From: Mycobacteriales bacterium
GTDB taxonomy: Bacteria; Actinomycetota; Actinomycetes; Mycobacteriales; SCTD01
Direction of reading: 5' to 3'
DNA: 64,000 nucleotides
NCBI GenBank assembly: GCA_030447385.1
Contig: JAUJOY010000002.1
Location: forward strand, 308,224 to 372,223
Made by a program: the position numbers and the translations under genes
Part shown: positions 1-8,148 of the stretch, in pieces
Numbering within the stretch: the stretch's first letter is position 1
Layout: every line of letters starts with the position of its first letter
Notes under the pieces: generated by a model
Databases searched by the model: none
What the model was told of the DNA's origin: nothing
What the model saw: only the letters and a program-made list of their open reading frames with translations

Positions 1-3
1 CGC

Positions 4-71
4 CTGAGCCGGATGCCACAGCCGACTGCCGGCTGAGCCGGATGCCACAGCCGACTGCCGGCTGAGCCGGA
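4..71. repeat. 29-bp tandem direct repeat
   Basis: Two identical 29-bp units start at 4 and 33 (ctgagccggatgccacagcc...), and a third degenerate copy begins at 62. The repeat lies beyond the stop of the minus-strand phytoene desaturase gene, at the window edge. No gene can be supported in bases 1-192. It may be an intergenic minisatellite or the end of a gene outside the window. Confidence 0.8.
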
Positions 72-192
72 AGCCCCGCGGCCGGCTGAAGCCCGGCCGG
101 GTCAGGCGGAACCCGCCCAGCCGACCGCCGCCTGATCTGGAAGGCCCGGACCCGGCACGGCCCAGAAGCGGTGCGAAGCGAAGAACGCGAAG

Positions 193-1737
193 CTACGGCG
201 CCAGCACCGGACCGGCCGGGACGCCCAGCCGCATCGCGCGGGACCGGTAACGGTTGTCCTTGCCGAGGATGCGCTCCGCGGCGAGCCGGCCGGACAGCAG
301 CACCATCGGCACCCCCACCCCGGGCTGCGTGCCGGACCCGGCGAACACGACGCCCTCCACCTTCGGCGCCAGGTTCGCCGGGCGGAACGGGCCGGTCTGC
401 AGGAACGAGTGCGCGGCCGCGAAGGGCGCTCCCCGCTCCATGCCGCGGCGCTGCCAGTCCGCCGGCGTCGTCACGTCCTCCACCTCGATGGACTTCCCGA
501 AGCCGATGTAGCCAAGGGCTTCCAGTCGGGCGACCGCCTCGTCGCGGTAGCGGGGCCCGACGACGTTCCAGTCGATCCCCGAGCCGGTGTGCGGAGTGGG
601 CAGCAGCACGTAGTAGATCTGCTTGCCGTCAGGGGCGAGCGACGGGTCGCTGCGCGTGGGGTTGGTGACCAGGATCGACGGGTCGGTCATCAGGACCTCC
701 TCGTCGATCAGCTCCCGGAACACCGACTTCCACGCCCTGCCGAAGTGGATGTTGTGGTGTGCCGTCTTGCTGTACGACGCGGAGGAGCCGGCCAGCAGCA
801 GGAAGCAGCTCGGGGAGTAGCGCAGGCTCCGCACCCGCCGCGGGGTCGCCTCCGGCGGCAGCAGCTCCCGGTAGGCGACGGGCAGGTCGGGGTTGAGCAC
901 GACCACGTCGGCAGGGATGCGCTCCCCCTCAGCAGTTTCCACCCCCACGGCACGGCCGTGCTCCACCAGCACCCGCCGCACGGTTGTGCCGTAGCGCAGC
1001 TCGACGCCGTGCTTCTCGGCCGCGCCGGCGAGGGCGCGTGGGACCGCGTGCATGCCGCCCTTGGGGAAGAACACGCCTGCCACGGAGTCCATGTAGGCGA
1101 TGACGGCGTAGATGGCGAGGGCGTCGTACGGGGACAGCCCGGCGTACATCGACTGGAAGGACAGCACCCGCTGCGTGCGGGGGTCCTTGAGGTAGCTGCC
1201 GACCTTCGGAGCGAGCCTGCCGAAGCCACCAAGAGCGACGAGCCGGGCCAGGTTGGGCGTCAGCAGGTCGAGCGGGGAGTCGATGTTGCGGTCGATGAAG
1301 TCCTGCATCTCGTAGCGGTAGAGCTTGGAGACGAAGTCGACGTAGGCGAGGTAGCCCTTCGCCTCGGCACCGCCGCAGACGCGCTCGACCTCCGCGGCCA
1401 TCGCCTCCGGATCGGCCTTGACGTCGAGCGTGGAGCCGTCCGGGTAGTAGGCGCGGTAGAGGGGGTCGACCGGCGTCAGCTCCAGCCAGTCCTCCAGCCG
1501 CTCCCCGACGCAGTCGAGCGCGTCCGCGATCAGGTCCGGCATTGTCAGGACGGTGGGGCCGGTGTCGAAGGAGAACCCCTCGCGCTCGAGCAGGCCGTTG
1601 CGCCCACCAGGGATGGACTCCCGCTCCAGGACGACCACCTCGCGGCCCGCTCCGGCCAGGCGCAGGGCTGCGGACAGGCCCGCCAGCCCGGCTCCGACGA
1701 TGACGACGCGGTCGGTCTTGCCGGGGACGGTGCGCAC
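193..1737 (-). CDS. crtI: Phytoene desaturase (CrtI family)
   Basis: This 514-aa FAD-dependent flavoprotein should desaturate phytoene towards lycopene at the membrane. The N-terminus has the Rossmann motif VVIVGAGLAGLSAALRLA followed by an acidic residue in VVVLERE, and the family motif GFSFDTGPTVLTMP. The C-terminus has the CrtI-type FAD signature with GTQPGVGVPMV. The length fits bacterial CrtI (about 490-520 aa). The start is GTG, placed a few residues before the Rossmann fold. It is the last gene of a minus-strand run with GGPP synthase and methionine aminopeptidase, separated from the latter by 27 bp. Phytoene synthase is not in the window and could lie just to the left. A related desaturase specificity cannot be excluded. 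Confidence 0.85.
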   Translation of the reverse strand: MRTVPGKTDRVVIVGAGLAGLSAALRLAGAGREVVVLERESIPGGRNGLLEREGFSFDTGPTVLTMPDLIADALDCVGERLEDWLELTPVDPLYRAYYPDGSTLDVKADPEAMAAEVERVCGGAEAKGYLAYVDFVSKLYRYEMQDFIDRNIDSPLDLLTPNLARLVALGGFGRLAPKVGSYLKDPRTQRVLSFQSMYAGLSPYDALAIYAVIAYMDSVAGVFFPKGGMHAVPRALAGAAEKHGVELRYGTTVRRVLVEHGRAVGVETAEGERIPADVVVLNPDLPVAYRELLPPEATPRRVRSLRYSPSCFLLLAGSSASYSKTAHHNIHFGRAWKSVFRELIDEEVLMTDPSILVTNPTRSDPSLAPDGKQIYYVLLPTPHTGSGIDWNVVGPRYRDEAVARLEALGYIGFGKSIEVEDVTTPADWQRRGMERGAPFAAAHSFLQTGPFRPANLAPKVEGVVFAGSGTQPGVGVPMVLLSGRLAAERILGKDNRYRSRAMRLGVPAGPVLAP

Positions 1738-1764
1738 CGGCTGATGGTAGGTGCGCCGACCCCG

Positions 1765-2778
1765 CTACGCCGACGTGAGGATCTGCGCGCCGTCCTCGGT
1801 GACGAGCAGCGTGTGCTCGAACTGCGCGGTGCGCGACCGGTCGGCGGTGACCGCGGTCCAGCCGTCGTCCCACATCTCGTGGTGCCAGTCGCCGATCGTG
1901 ATCATCGGCTCGATCGTGAAGGTCATCCCGGGCAGGAGCTCGGTGCGAGCCTGCGGGTTGTCGTAGTGGAACACCTGCGGCTCGCAGTGGAAGCTGCGGC
2001 CGATGCCGTGGCCGACGAAGGCGCGGACGACGCCGTAGCCGCGCTCCTCCGCGTGGCTCTGGATCGCCCGGCCGATGTCGCGCACGGAGCCGCCGGGGCG
2101 TACGGCGTCGATGCCGACGTGCAGGCACTGACGGGTGACGTCGACCAGCCGGCGGGACTCCTCGTCCACGTCGCCGACGAGGAAGGTGGCGTTGGTGTCG
2201 CCGTGGACGCCGTTGAGGAAGATCGTGACGTCGGCGTTGACGATGTCGCCGTCCTGCAGGACCGTCGAATCCGGGATGCCGTGGCAGATGACCTCGTTGA
2301 CGCTGGTGCACAGCGACTTCGGGAAAGGCATCACCGAGCCGCCGTAGCCCAGCGGCGAGGGGTAGCCGCCGCGGGCCACGCACTCCTCGTGGGCGATCGC
2401 ATCCAGCTCGTCGGTCGTGACGCCCGGCCGCACCGCCGCGCCGACGGCCTGCAGCACCTCCGCCGCCGCTCTCCCGGCGATGCGCATGAGCGCGATGGTC
2501 TCCGGGTCCTTGGGACGGCCGGTCTCGCGGTGGCGTGGGCGGCCGTGCGGGTCCAGCGCGTAGTCCGGGCGCGGGATGTCGGCCGGCACGCTGCGGCGGG
2601 GCGTGCGCGTGCCCGGACGGACGTACGCGGCGGAACGCCGCTCCACCTCCGCGCGGCGGGCCTGCTCGGCGGCGGCCCGGCCGGGGTCGAGGTCGGCGAG
2701 GCGGTGGCACCGCTTGTAGCGGCGGCCGCTCCCGCACCAGCACGGGTCGTTGCTCGCCAGCATCGGAAGGGTGGTCAC
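1765..2778 (-). CDS. map: Type I methionine aminopeptidase with N-terminal SEC-C zinc motif
   Basis: This 337-aa enzyme should remove the initiator methionine from nascent proteins in the cytoplasm. The N-terminus carries a SEC-C type metal-binding motif ([13 protein letters not shown], about residues 13-25), then the pita-bread catalytic domain. Expected metal and substrate residues are visible: the His in VICHGIPD, the Asp residues in NADVT and HGDTNATF, the His in GHGIGRSFH and the Glu residues in FTIEPMI and FEHTLL. The start is GTG; an ATG five codons downstream is also possible. It sits between the GGPP synthase (18 bp upstream) and crtI, so a housekeeping gene is embedded in a carotenoid operon. 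Actinobacteria often have more than one MetAP, and the SEC-C form is a known variant. Confidence 0.92.
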   Translation of the reverse strand: MTTLPMLASNDPCWCGSGRRYKRCHRLADLDPGRAAAEQARRAEVERRSAAYVRPGTRTPRRSVPADIPRPDYALDPHGRPRHRETGRPKDPETIALMRIAGRAAAEVLQAVGAAVRPGVTTDELDAIAHEECVARGGYPSPLGYGGSVMPFPKSLCTSVNEVICHGIPDSTVLQDGDIVNADVTIFLNGVHGDTNATFLVGDVDEESRRLVDVTRQCLHVGIDAVRPGGSVRDIGRAIQSHAEERGYGVVRAFVGHGIGRSFHCEPQVFHYDNPQARTELLPGMTFTIEPMITIGDWHHEMWDDGWTAVTADRSRTAQFEHTLLVTEDGAQILTSA

Positions 2779-2796
2779 CGGCTCAGGGTAGTTCGC

Positions 2797-3864
2797 TCAG
2801 ACCGTCCGGGCGGTGGCGGCGACCGCGAGCTCCTCGAGCACCTCGCACGCCTCCGGGTCCAGGGGAGCTGCGCGGACGGCGGCGAGGCACTCGTCCATCC
2901 GCCGCTCGATGAGCGCCTCGATCCGGCGCAGGGCCCCCGTCTCCTCGAGCACCTCGCGCAGTGCGGCGACGCCGTCCCCGGACAGGTGCGGGTCGCCGAG
3001 GTGCCGGCGTACGACCGCTGCCTGCGCACCGTCGGCCGCCTCCAGCGCCATGGCGACCAGTGCCGTCCGCTTTCCCTCACGCAGGTCGTCGCCCGCCGGC
3101 TTGCCGGTCGCCGACGGGTCCCCGAAGACGCCGAGCACGTCGTCGCGCAGCTGGAACGCCTCGCCGAGCGGCAGGCCGTACGCGGAGTAGGCCCTCAGGA
3201 CGTCCGGCCCGGCGCCGGCCAGGACGGCGCCGAGGTGCAGGGGCTTCTCGATGGTGTACTTCGCGCTCTTGTAGCGGGCCACCCGCAGCGCCCGCTCCAC
3301 CGAGCCGCCGCCCCTGGCCTGCTCGAGCAGGTCGAGGTACTGCCCACCCATGAGCTCGCTGCGCATCTCGTCGTACACGTGGTGCCCGGCGAGCAGTCGC
3401 TCTCTGTCGAACCCGCTGGTGGAGAGCATCTCGTCCGACCAGGCCAGCGCGAGGTCGCCGAGCAGGATCGCCGCGCCCCGGCCGAAGGACTCCGGGTCGC
3501 CGGCCCACGACTCGCCGCGGTGCATGCTCGCGAAGCGGCGGTGCACGGCGGGCAAACCCCGCCTCGTGTCGCTGCCGTCCATCACGTCGTCGTGGATCAG
3601 CGCGCAGGCCTGGAACAGCTCCAGCGCGGAGGCCGCCACGACGATGTCCTCGCCGTCGACGCCGCCGGCTCCGCGAAACCCCCAGTAGCAGAAGGCCGGC
3701 CGGAGCCGCTTCCCGCCGGCGACCAGCTCGGTGAGGGCATCGGTGAGTGGCGTCAGCTCCTCGCTGATCGCGTCCAGCAGGGGCAGCTGGCCGGCCAGGA
3801 AGGAGCTCAGCGCCTTCTGCACGCGCTGGCGCAGGTCGTCGCGGTCCAGCGGCGAAGACCCCAT
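2797..3864 (-). CDS. Polyprenyl (geranylgeranyl) diphosphate synthase
   Basis: This 355-aa trans-prenyltransferase should condense isopentenyl diphosphate with allylic diphosphates, giving the C20 precursor for carotenoids and other isoprenoids. The first aspartate-rich motif is DDVMD (in [15 protein letters not shown]) and the second is DDVLG (in [13 protein letters not shown]); GGKRLRPAF near residue 50 is the family's N-terminal motif. The ORF track begins 28 codons earlier, but the ATG at 3864 ([11 protein letters not shown]) matches the usual N-terminus and leaves a 58-bp divergent promoter gap before metF. Product chain length cannot be read reliably; GGPP is inferred from the carotenoid neighbours. 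Confidence 0.85.
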   Translation of the reverse strand: MGSSPLDRDDLRQRVQKALSSFLAGQLPLLDAISEELTPLTDALTELVAGGKRLRPAFCYWGFRGAGGVDGEDIVVAASALELFQACALIHDDVMDGSDTRRGLPAVHRRFASMHRGESWAGDPESFGRGAAILLGDLALAWSDEMLSTSGFDRERLLAGHHVYDEMRSELMGGQYLDLLEQARGGGSVERALRVARYKSAKYTIEKPLHLGAVLAGAGPDVLRAYSAYGLPLGEAFQLRDDVLGVFGDPSATGKPAGDDLREGKRTALVAMALEAADGAQAAVVRRHLGDPHLSGDGVAALREVLEETGALRRIEALIERRMDECLAAVRAAPLDPEACEVLEELAVAATARTV

Positions 3865-3922
3865 GGAGCGGGATCGTACGGCCTGGCGCCGCACCTGCGG
3901 CTGCGCCGTTAGCCTGGCAATC

Positions 3923-4810
3923 ATGACCGGCCGCACCATCAGGGACATGCTCGCGACCGGCCGGCCGCTGTTCTCCTTCGAGTTCTTCCCGGCGAAGACC
4001 GCGGAGGGCGAGCGTCAGCTCTGGCAGGCGATCCGCCGGCTGGAGCCGCTTCGGCCGGCCTTCGTCTCGGTCACGTACGGGGCCGGCGGGTCGACCCGCG
4101 ACCGGACCGTCGCCATGACCGAGCGGATCGCCACCGAGACGACCCTGACCCCGCTGGCGCATCTGACCGCTGTGGACCACTCCGTCGCCGAGCTACGCCG
4201 CATCATCGGCCAGTTCGCCGATGCCGGGGTCCGCAACGTCCTCGCGCTGCGCGGGGACCCGCCGGGTGTGGATCCGCAGGCGGAGTGGGTCCCGCACCCA
4301 CGGGGCCTGTCCTACGCCGACGAGCTCCTGCGCCTGGTGAAGGCGTCAGGAGACTTCTGCGTCGGTGTCGCGGCCTTCCCGGAGAAGCATCCGCGGTCAC
4401 CGGACCTGGACACCGACGTCGAGCGGTTCGTCGCGAAGTGCCGCGCCGGCGCCGACTTCGCCATCACGCAGATGTTCTTCCGGACCGAGGACTACCTGCG
4501 GCTGCGCGACCGCGTGACCGCCAGGGGATGCGACACCCCGATCCTGCCCGGGATCATGCCGGTCACGAACGTCGCGCAGATCGAGCGGATGGCGGCGCTG
4601 TCCGGGGCTGCCTTCCCCGAGGACCTCGCCGCCCGGCTGCACGCGGTCGCGGACGACCCTGCTGCCGTGCGCGAGCTGGGGGTCGCGACGGCGAGCGAGA
4701 TGTGCGAGCGACTGCTGGCCGAGGGCGCACCGGGTCTGCACTTCATCACCCTCAACCGGTCCACGGCGACCCGGGAGATCTGGTTGCGCATCGGGCTGCG
4801 CGCGGCATGA
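3923..4810 (+). CDS. metF: Methylenetetrahydrofolate reductase
   Basis: This 295-aa FAD-dependent TIM-barrel enzyme reduces 5,10-methylene-THF to 5-methyl-THF for methionine synthesis. Family features are [10 protein letters not shown] near the N-terminus, [24 protein letters not shown] and ITQMFF. The track ORF has 64 extra codons antisense to the GGPP synthase gene; the ATG at 3923 gives the usual start and length. It is divergent from the GGPP synthase gene, and its stop overlaps the next gene by ATGA, so the three plus-strand genes here are probably cotranscribed. Confidence 0.93.
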   Translation: MTGRTIRDMLATGRPLFSFEFFPAKTAEGERQLWQAIRRLEPLRPAFVSVTYGAGGSTRDRTVAMTERIATETTLTPLAHLTAVDHSVAELRRIIGQFADAGVRNVLALRGDPPGVDPQAEWVPHPRGLSYADELLRLVKASGDFCVGVAAFPEKHPRSPDLDTDVERFVAKCRAGADFAITQMFFRTEDYLRLRDRVTARGCDTPILPGIMPVTNVAQIERMAALSGAAFPEDLAARLHAVADDPAAVRELGVATASEMCERLLAEGAPGLHFITLNRSTATREIWLRIGLRAA

Positions 4811-5253
4811 GGCTCGTGCAGCGCGTCCACACGGCGGCGAGTCCCGCGCAGGTGTGGGCCCTGCTGGCGCTGCCCTCCTCGTGGCCGCAGTTCGACCTGC
4901 GCTTCCGCTCCCTGAGGGACGCCCGCCGGCCGGCGGCCCCCGGGCAGCACCTCATGGGCCTGGCCCGCTTCGGGCTCGTACGCCTTCCGGTCGACATCGT
5001 CGAGGCCGTCGAGGAAAGGCGGCTGGTGCTCGTCGTCCACACCGCCCCCGGGGTGCGGGAGCAGGTCGCGTACGACCTGACGGAGGGCCAGGACGGCGGC
5101 TGTCACGTGCAGATCTCGCTCACGGTGGACGGCTTGTTCGCCCCCGTCGCCGTGTTGCCCCTGTTCCTCAGCGGGGGGGTGACGGTGCGGCTTCTCGCTG
5201 CCCGGGCGGAGCGGGCAGCGCGGGTGGCGGCGCGGCGGCCGGGCGCCGCGTGA
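4807..5253 (+). CDS. SRPBCC (polyketide cyclase/START-like) family protein
   Basis: The 148-aa product looks like a small SRPBCC fold: it opens [20 protein letters not shown], the typical first strand and helix of the family, followed by WPQFD and alternating beta segments. These proteins bind hydrophobic ligands in a central cavity; no specific ligand is apparent. The ATG overlaps the metF stop and the stop overlaps the next gene's GTG, so it is translationally coupled on both sides. Linkage to a CDP-alcohol phosphotransferase might suggest a lipid ligand, but that is inference. Confidence 0.65.
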   Translation: MRLVQRVHTAASPAQVWALLALPSSWPQFDLRFRSLRDARRPAAPGQHLMGLARFGLVRLPVDIVEAVEERRLVLVVHTAPGVREQVAYDLTEGQDGGCHVQISLTVDGLFAPVAVLPLFLSGGVTVRLLAARAERAARVAARRPGAA

Positions 5254-6032
5254 CCGGCATCGCGCTGCTCGGCGGTTCGGGGATGCTGCTCGTGGTCCTC
5301 GGCCTGATCACCGCCCGCCGCCCGGATCACGAGATCCCCGACAAGGACGGCTACTTCGACCGGTGGTCGGTCCTGCACGGCGGCTACGACCCGCGCAGCG
5401 GGAGCCGGTGGCTGCGCGGCTGGCTCACGATGGTCTACGTGATCGCTCGGCCGTTGGCGCGGCGCGGCGTGCAGCCCGATGTCCTGACGATCAGCTCGAT
5501 CTGGCTTGCCGGTGCGGTGTTCGTCCCGGCGGCGGCCGGCGGGCGGTGGGCGATGTTCGCCGGCTGGGTGCTCGTCGCGAGTGGGCTCTTCGACACGCTG
5601 GACGGCTGCGTCGCCGTGCTGGAGGACCGCACCACCCGGTGGGGGTACGTCCTCGACTCGGCCGTCGACCGCATCAACGACGCGATCTACCTGGCCGCTG
5701 TCGTGTCGGTGGGCGCGCCGATCGAGCTGGCCATCGTGTGCGGCTTTCTGTTCTTCTTCCTCGAGTACGTCCGGGCGCGCGCCGGAAACGCCGGTGGCGA
5801 CGAGGTCGGCAAGGTCACGTTGGGGGAGCGGCCCAACCGCGTCATCTTCCTGTCGGCCTCCATCCACTTCGGCGGCGTCTTCCTCGGCTCGCGCGAGCTC
5901 GTCGCGACCACCGGGATGGCGCTGATCACCGTTCTGACGCTGATCGCGGTCGGGCAGCTGCTGGTGGCGGTGCGCCGGCAGCTGCTCGCACCACCGGCTC
6001 AGGAACCCGCGGTCGTCGTCCCGGAGACCTGA
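5250..6032 (+). CDS. CDP-alcohol phosphatidyltransferase family protein
   Basis: This 260-aa polytopic membrane enzyme belongs to the family that transfers a phosphoalcohol from a CDP-linked donor. The signature runs DTLDGCVAVLEDRTTRWG followed by YVLDSAVDR, supplying the four metal-binding aspartates; the usual AR after DG is replaced by AV. Several hydrophobic helices follow, including AIVCGFLFFFLEYVRARAG. The start GTG overlaps the previous stop (GTGA), although the track ORF begins 132 codons earlier in another gene's territory. The acceptor alcohol cannot be predicted, and phosphatidylglycerol-phosphate, inositol-phosphate or other products are all possible. Confidence 0.8.
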   Translation: MTGIALLGGSGMLLVVLGLITARRPDHEIPDKDGYFDRWSVLHGGYDPRSGSRWLRGWLTMVYVIARPLARRGVQPDVLTISSIWLAGAVFVPAAAGGRWAMFAGWVLVASGLFDTLDGCVAVLEDRTTRWGYVLDSAVDRINDAIYLAAVVSVGAPIELAIVCGFLFFFLEYVRARAGNAGGDEVGKVTLGERPNRVIFLSASIHFGGVFLGSRELVATTGMALITVLTLIAVGQLLVAVRRQLLAPPAQEPAVVVPET

Positions 6033-6128
6033 CTGGCGGGCAGCGCGACGCTCGCGGGGCGCGAAGCCGTCCGAAAAGGATGTACGGCGCGGGGCTACAG
6101 CAAACGCCCGGGCTGTCGAAGGGGGTGC

Positions 6129-7349
6129 ATGAGACTTAGCCAACTCCTCGTGAGCTCCGGGCGCACCCGCACCGCCACCGCCTCCACCGCCGCGCTGGTC
6201 GCACTCGCCTCCGCCGGGCTGCTCCTGCTCCCAGGCGTGTCCTCGGCGCAGTCGCGGGTGCAGGTCAGCCCCAACACGGTTCTGCTGGGCACGGCGGGCA
6301 CCTTCGCCGTGCTTGCCGGCTCCGGCATCACCAACACCGGGGTGACGACGCTCGTCGGCGACTCGGGGTCGTCCCCCACGTCGGCGCAGACGGGCTTCAC
6401 GCCCTGCCCCGCAGCGAACTGCGTCACCCAGACCGGTGCCAACCACACCGATCCGGATCCCAACGACGGCCCCACGCAGGGCGCCAAGGCCGCGCTGCGC
6501 ACGGCGTACGCCGACGCCGCCGGCCGGACGCCCACCGAGGTGCCGACCGAGCTCGCCAGCGAGCAGCCGCTGGTCGCCGGGGTCTACAGCTCCGCCTCGG
6601 GCACCTTCGGGATGACCGGGACGCTGATCCTCGACGGCGAGAACAACCCGGACGCCGTGTGGATCTTCCAGACCGACTCCACCCTCATCACCGGCAGTGC
6701 GGCCAACGTCAGCCTCGTGCGGGGAGCCCAGGCCTGCAACGTGTTCTGGAAGGTGGGCAGCGCCGCCACGCTCGGTGCGCGCTCGACGTTCCGGGGCACG
6801 ATCATGGCCCACGACGACATCTCGCTCGGCGATGCGGTCACGGTCGACGGCCGGCTGCTGGCGGGCGCTCAGCCCTCGGGTGCCGGGGCGGTGACCCTCA
6901 TCCACGACACGATCGTCCGCCCGACCTGCGCGACGCCGGCGACGACCCCGGTCGTCACACCGACCGAGCCCGTGGTGACGCCGACCGAGCCCACGGTCAC
7001 GCCGACCGGGCCGGTCACGGCCACGGGGCCCGCGCCGGGAACGCCCCCCGGCGGGACGACCACCGGCACCACCACCGGCAGGACGACGGGGAGGACCACC
7101 GGTACGACGCCCGGGACGACGTCGCAGCGGTCGACCACGCCTGGCCTGCCCCGCTCCCCGGGCGACAGCACGAGCCGCCAGCTGACCAGGGTGCCGGCCG
7201 GCTCGGTCCCGGCTGGTGACGGGAGCGCCGCGTCCGGAGGCGGCAGCGCTGAGACGCCGGCACTGCTGGCTACGGCCGCCAGCGTCGGCCTGCTCGCGCT
7301 CTTCCTCCTTCCTGCGACGCGAGCACGCGGTCGGCACCGGAGCAGCTGA
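6129..7349 (+). CDS. Secreted ice-binding-like (DUF3494) protein with Thr/Pro-rich stalk
   Basis: This 406-aa protein is predicted to be exported and surface-held. Residues 1-41 form a signal peptide ending SSA/QS. Residues about 45-250 match the DUF3494 ice-binding-like beta-solenoid (LGTAGTFAVLAGSGITNTG, VAGVYSSASGTFGMTGTLILDG, DAVWIFQT, ATLGARSTFRGTIMA). A Thr/Pro/Gly-rich stalk with EPVVTPTEP repeats follows, then a hydrophobic segment (LLATAASVGLLALFLLP) and an Arg-rich tail. The upstream sequence gaagggggtgcATG has a good RBS. A sortase gene starts 5 bp downstream. No canonical LPXTG motif is seen before the hydrophobic anchor. Members bind ice or act as adhesins; which applies here is unknown. 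Confidence 0.85.
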   Translation: MRLSQLLVSSGRTRTATASTAALVALASAGLLLLPGVSSAQSRVQVSPNTVLLGTAGTFAVLAGSGITNTGVTTLVGDSGSSPTSAQTGFTPCPAANCVTQTGANHTDPDPNDGPTQGAKAALRTAYADAAGRTPTEVPTELASEQPLVAGVYSSASGTFGMTGTLILDGENNPDAVWIFQTDSTLITGSAANVSLVRGAQACNVFWKVGSAATLGARSTFRGTIMAHDDISLGDAVTVDGRLLAGAQPSGAGAVTLIHDTIVRPTCATPATTPVVTPTEPVVTPTEPTVTPTGPVTATGPAPGTPPGGTTTGTTTGRTTGRTTGTTPGTTSQRSTTPGLPRSPGDSTSRQLTRVPAGSVPAGDGSAASGGGSAETPALLATAASVGLLALFLLPATRARGRHRSS

Positions 7350-7354
7350 CCTCC

Positions 7355-8050
7355 ATGCGGCACGCAGGGGAAACACAGCGTCGGGTCTGGCGCTGCGCGG
7401 CCAGGGGTGCCGTCACCGTCCTCGCCACCTTGAGCCTGGGCCTCGGCTGGATGTCGCACACGGGTGACCCCGCGAGCCCGCCGCGGCCCGAGCCGCACCT
7501 GGTCGCAGCCCCCCTGGCTGCACCGCTCGCAGCGGCCCCCGCTGCACCGCTCGCAGCACCCGCCGCGGTGCCCGTGCTGGCGCGGTCCGCTCCGGTACGA
7601 CTGCAGGTCCCTGCCATCGGGGTGGACACCGCACTGATGGACTTGGGCCTGCGGGCCGACGGCGCCATGCAGGTGCCGCCCACCGGCTTCCCGGCCGGTT
7701 GGTACACCGGTTCACCCACCCCGGGTGAGCTGGGCCCGGCCATCCTCGCAGGTCACGTCGACTGGGCGCGCGCGCCGGGAGTCTTCTTCGAGCTGCGCGA
7801 GCTGTCACCGGGCGACGAGATCCGCGTGGTGCGACAGGACGGCGGGACGGCCGTGTTCCGGGTCACCCGGGTCGAGTCCTTCGCGAAGGACTCCTTCCCC
7901 ACCGAGACCGTCTACGGCGACATCGACCACGCGGGCCTGCGCCTCATCACCTGCGGCGGTGTCTTCGACCGGCAGGCCCGCAGCTACGTGGACAACCTCG
8001 TCGTCTTCGCCGAGCTCGTGGGTGCGGACGAAGCGACGCCGGCCGCCTGA
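7355..8050 (+). CDS. Class F-type sortase
   Basis: This 231-aa membrane-anchored cysteine transpeptidase has an N-terminal hydrophobic segment, an Ala/Pro-rich linker (residues about 45-75 with PLAAPLAA repeats) and a sortase barrel beginning RLQVPAIGVDT. The catalytic triad is visible: His in AGHVDW, Cys in RLITCGG and Arg in RQARSYVDN. Its position directly after the DUF3494 surface protein suggests that protein is its substrate or partner, although the substrate has no obvious LPXTG motif. The class is judged from the compact domain and the sequence around Cys. Confidence 0.85.
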   Translation: MRHAGETQRRVWRCAARGAVTVLATLSLGLGWMSHTGDPASPPRPEPHLVAAPLAAPLAAAPAAPLAAPAAVPVLARSAPVRLQVPAIGVDTALMDLGLRADGAMQVPPTGFPAGWYTGSPTPGELGPAILAGHVDWARAPGVFFELRELSPGDEIRVVRQDGGTAVFRVTRVESFAKDSFPTETVYGDIDHAGLRLITCGGVFDRQARSYVDNLVVFAELVGADEATPAA

Positions 8051-8148
8051 GCGCGGATCGGCAGCCGTCCAGCGGCGCCGGTGCAACGGCATCATGTGGT
8101 GGAACGGGGCTGGTCCTCGACGCGACGCCCGCGGCCGCCGCCGGCCGC

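Noticed and set aside
4-71. Possible CRISPR array (29-bp units)
   Set aside because: Units are directly adjacent without spacers; it is a simple tandem repeat.
409-3912. 1167-aa plus-strand ORF
   Set aside because: Antisense to crtI, map and the GGPP synthase gene, with low-complexity Arg/Val/Asp-rich sequence and no recognisable domain; a GC-rich shadow frame.
5103-7376. 757-aa minus-strand ORF
   Set aside because: Antisense to the CDP-alcohol phosphotransferase and DUF3494 genes; Gly/Arg/Asp-rich without motifs.
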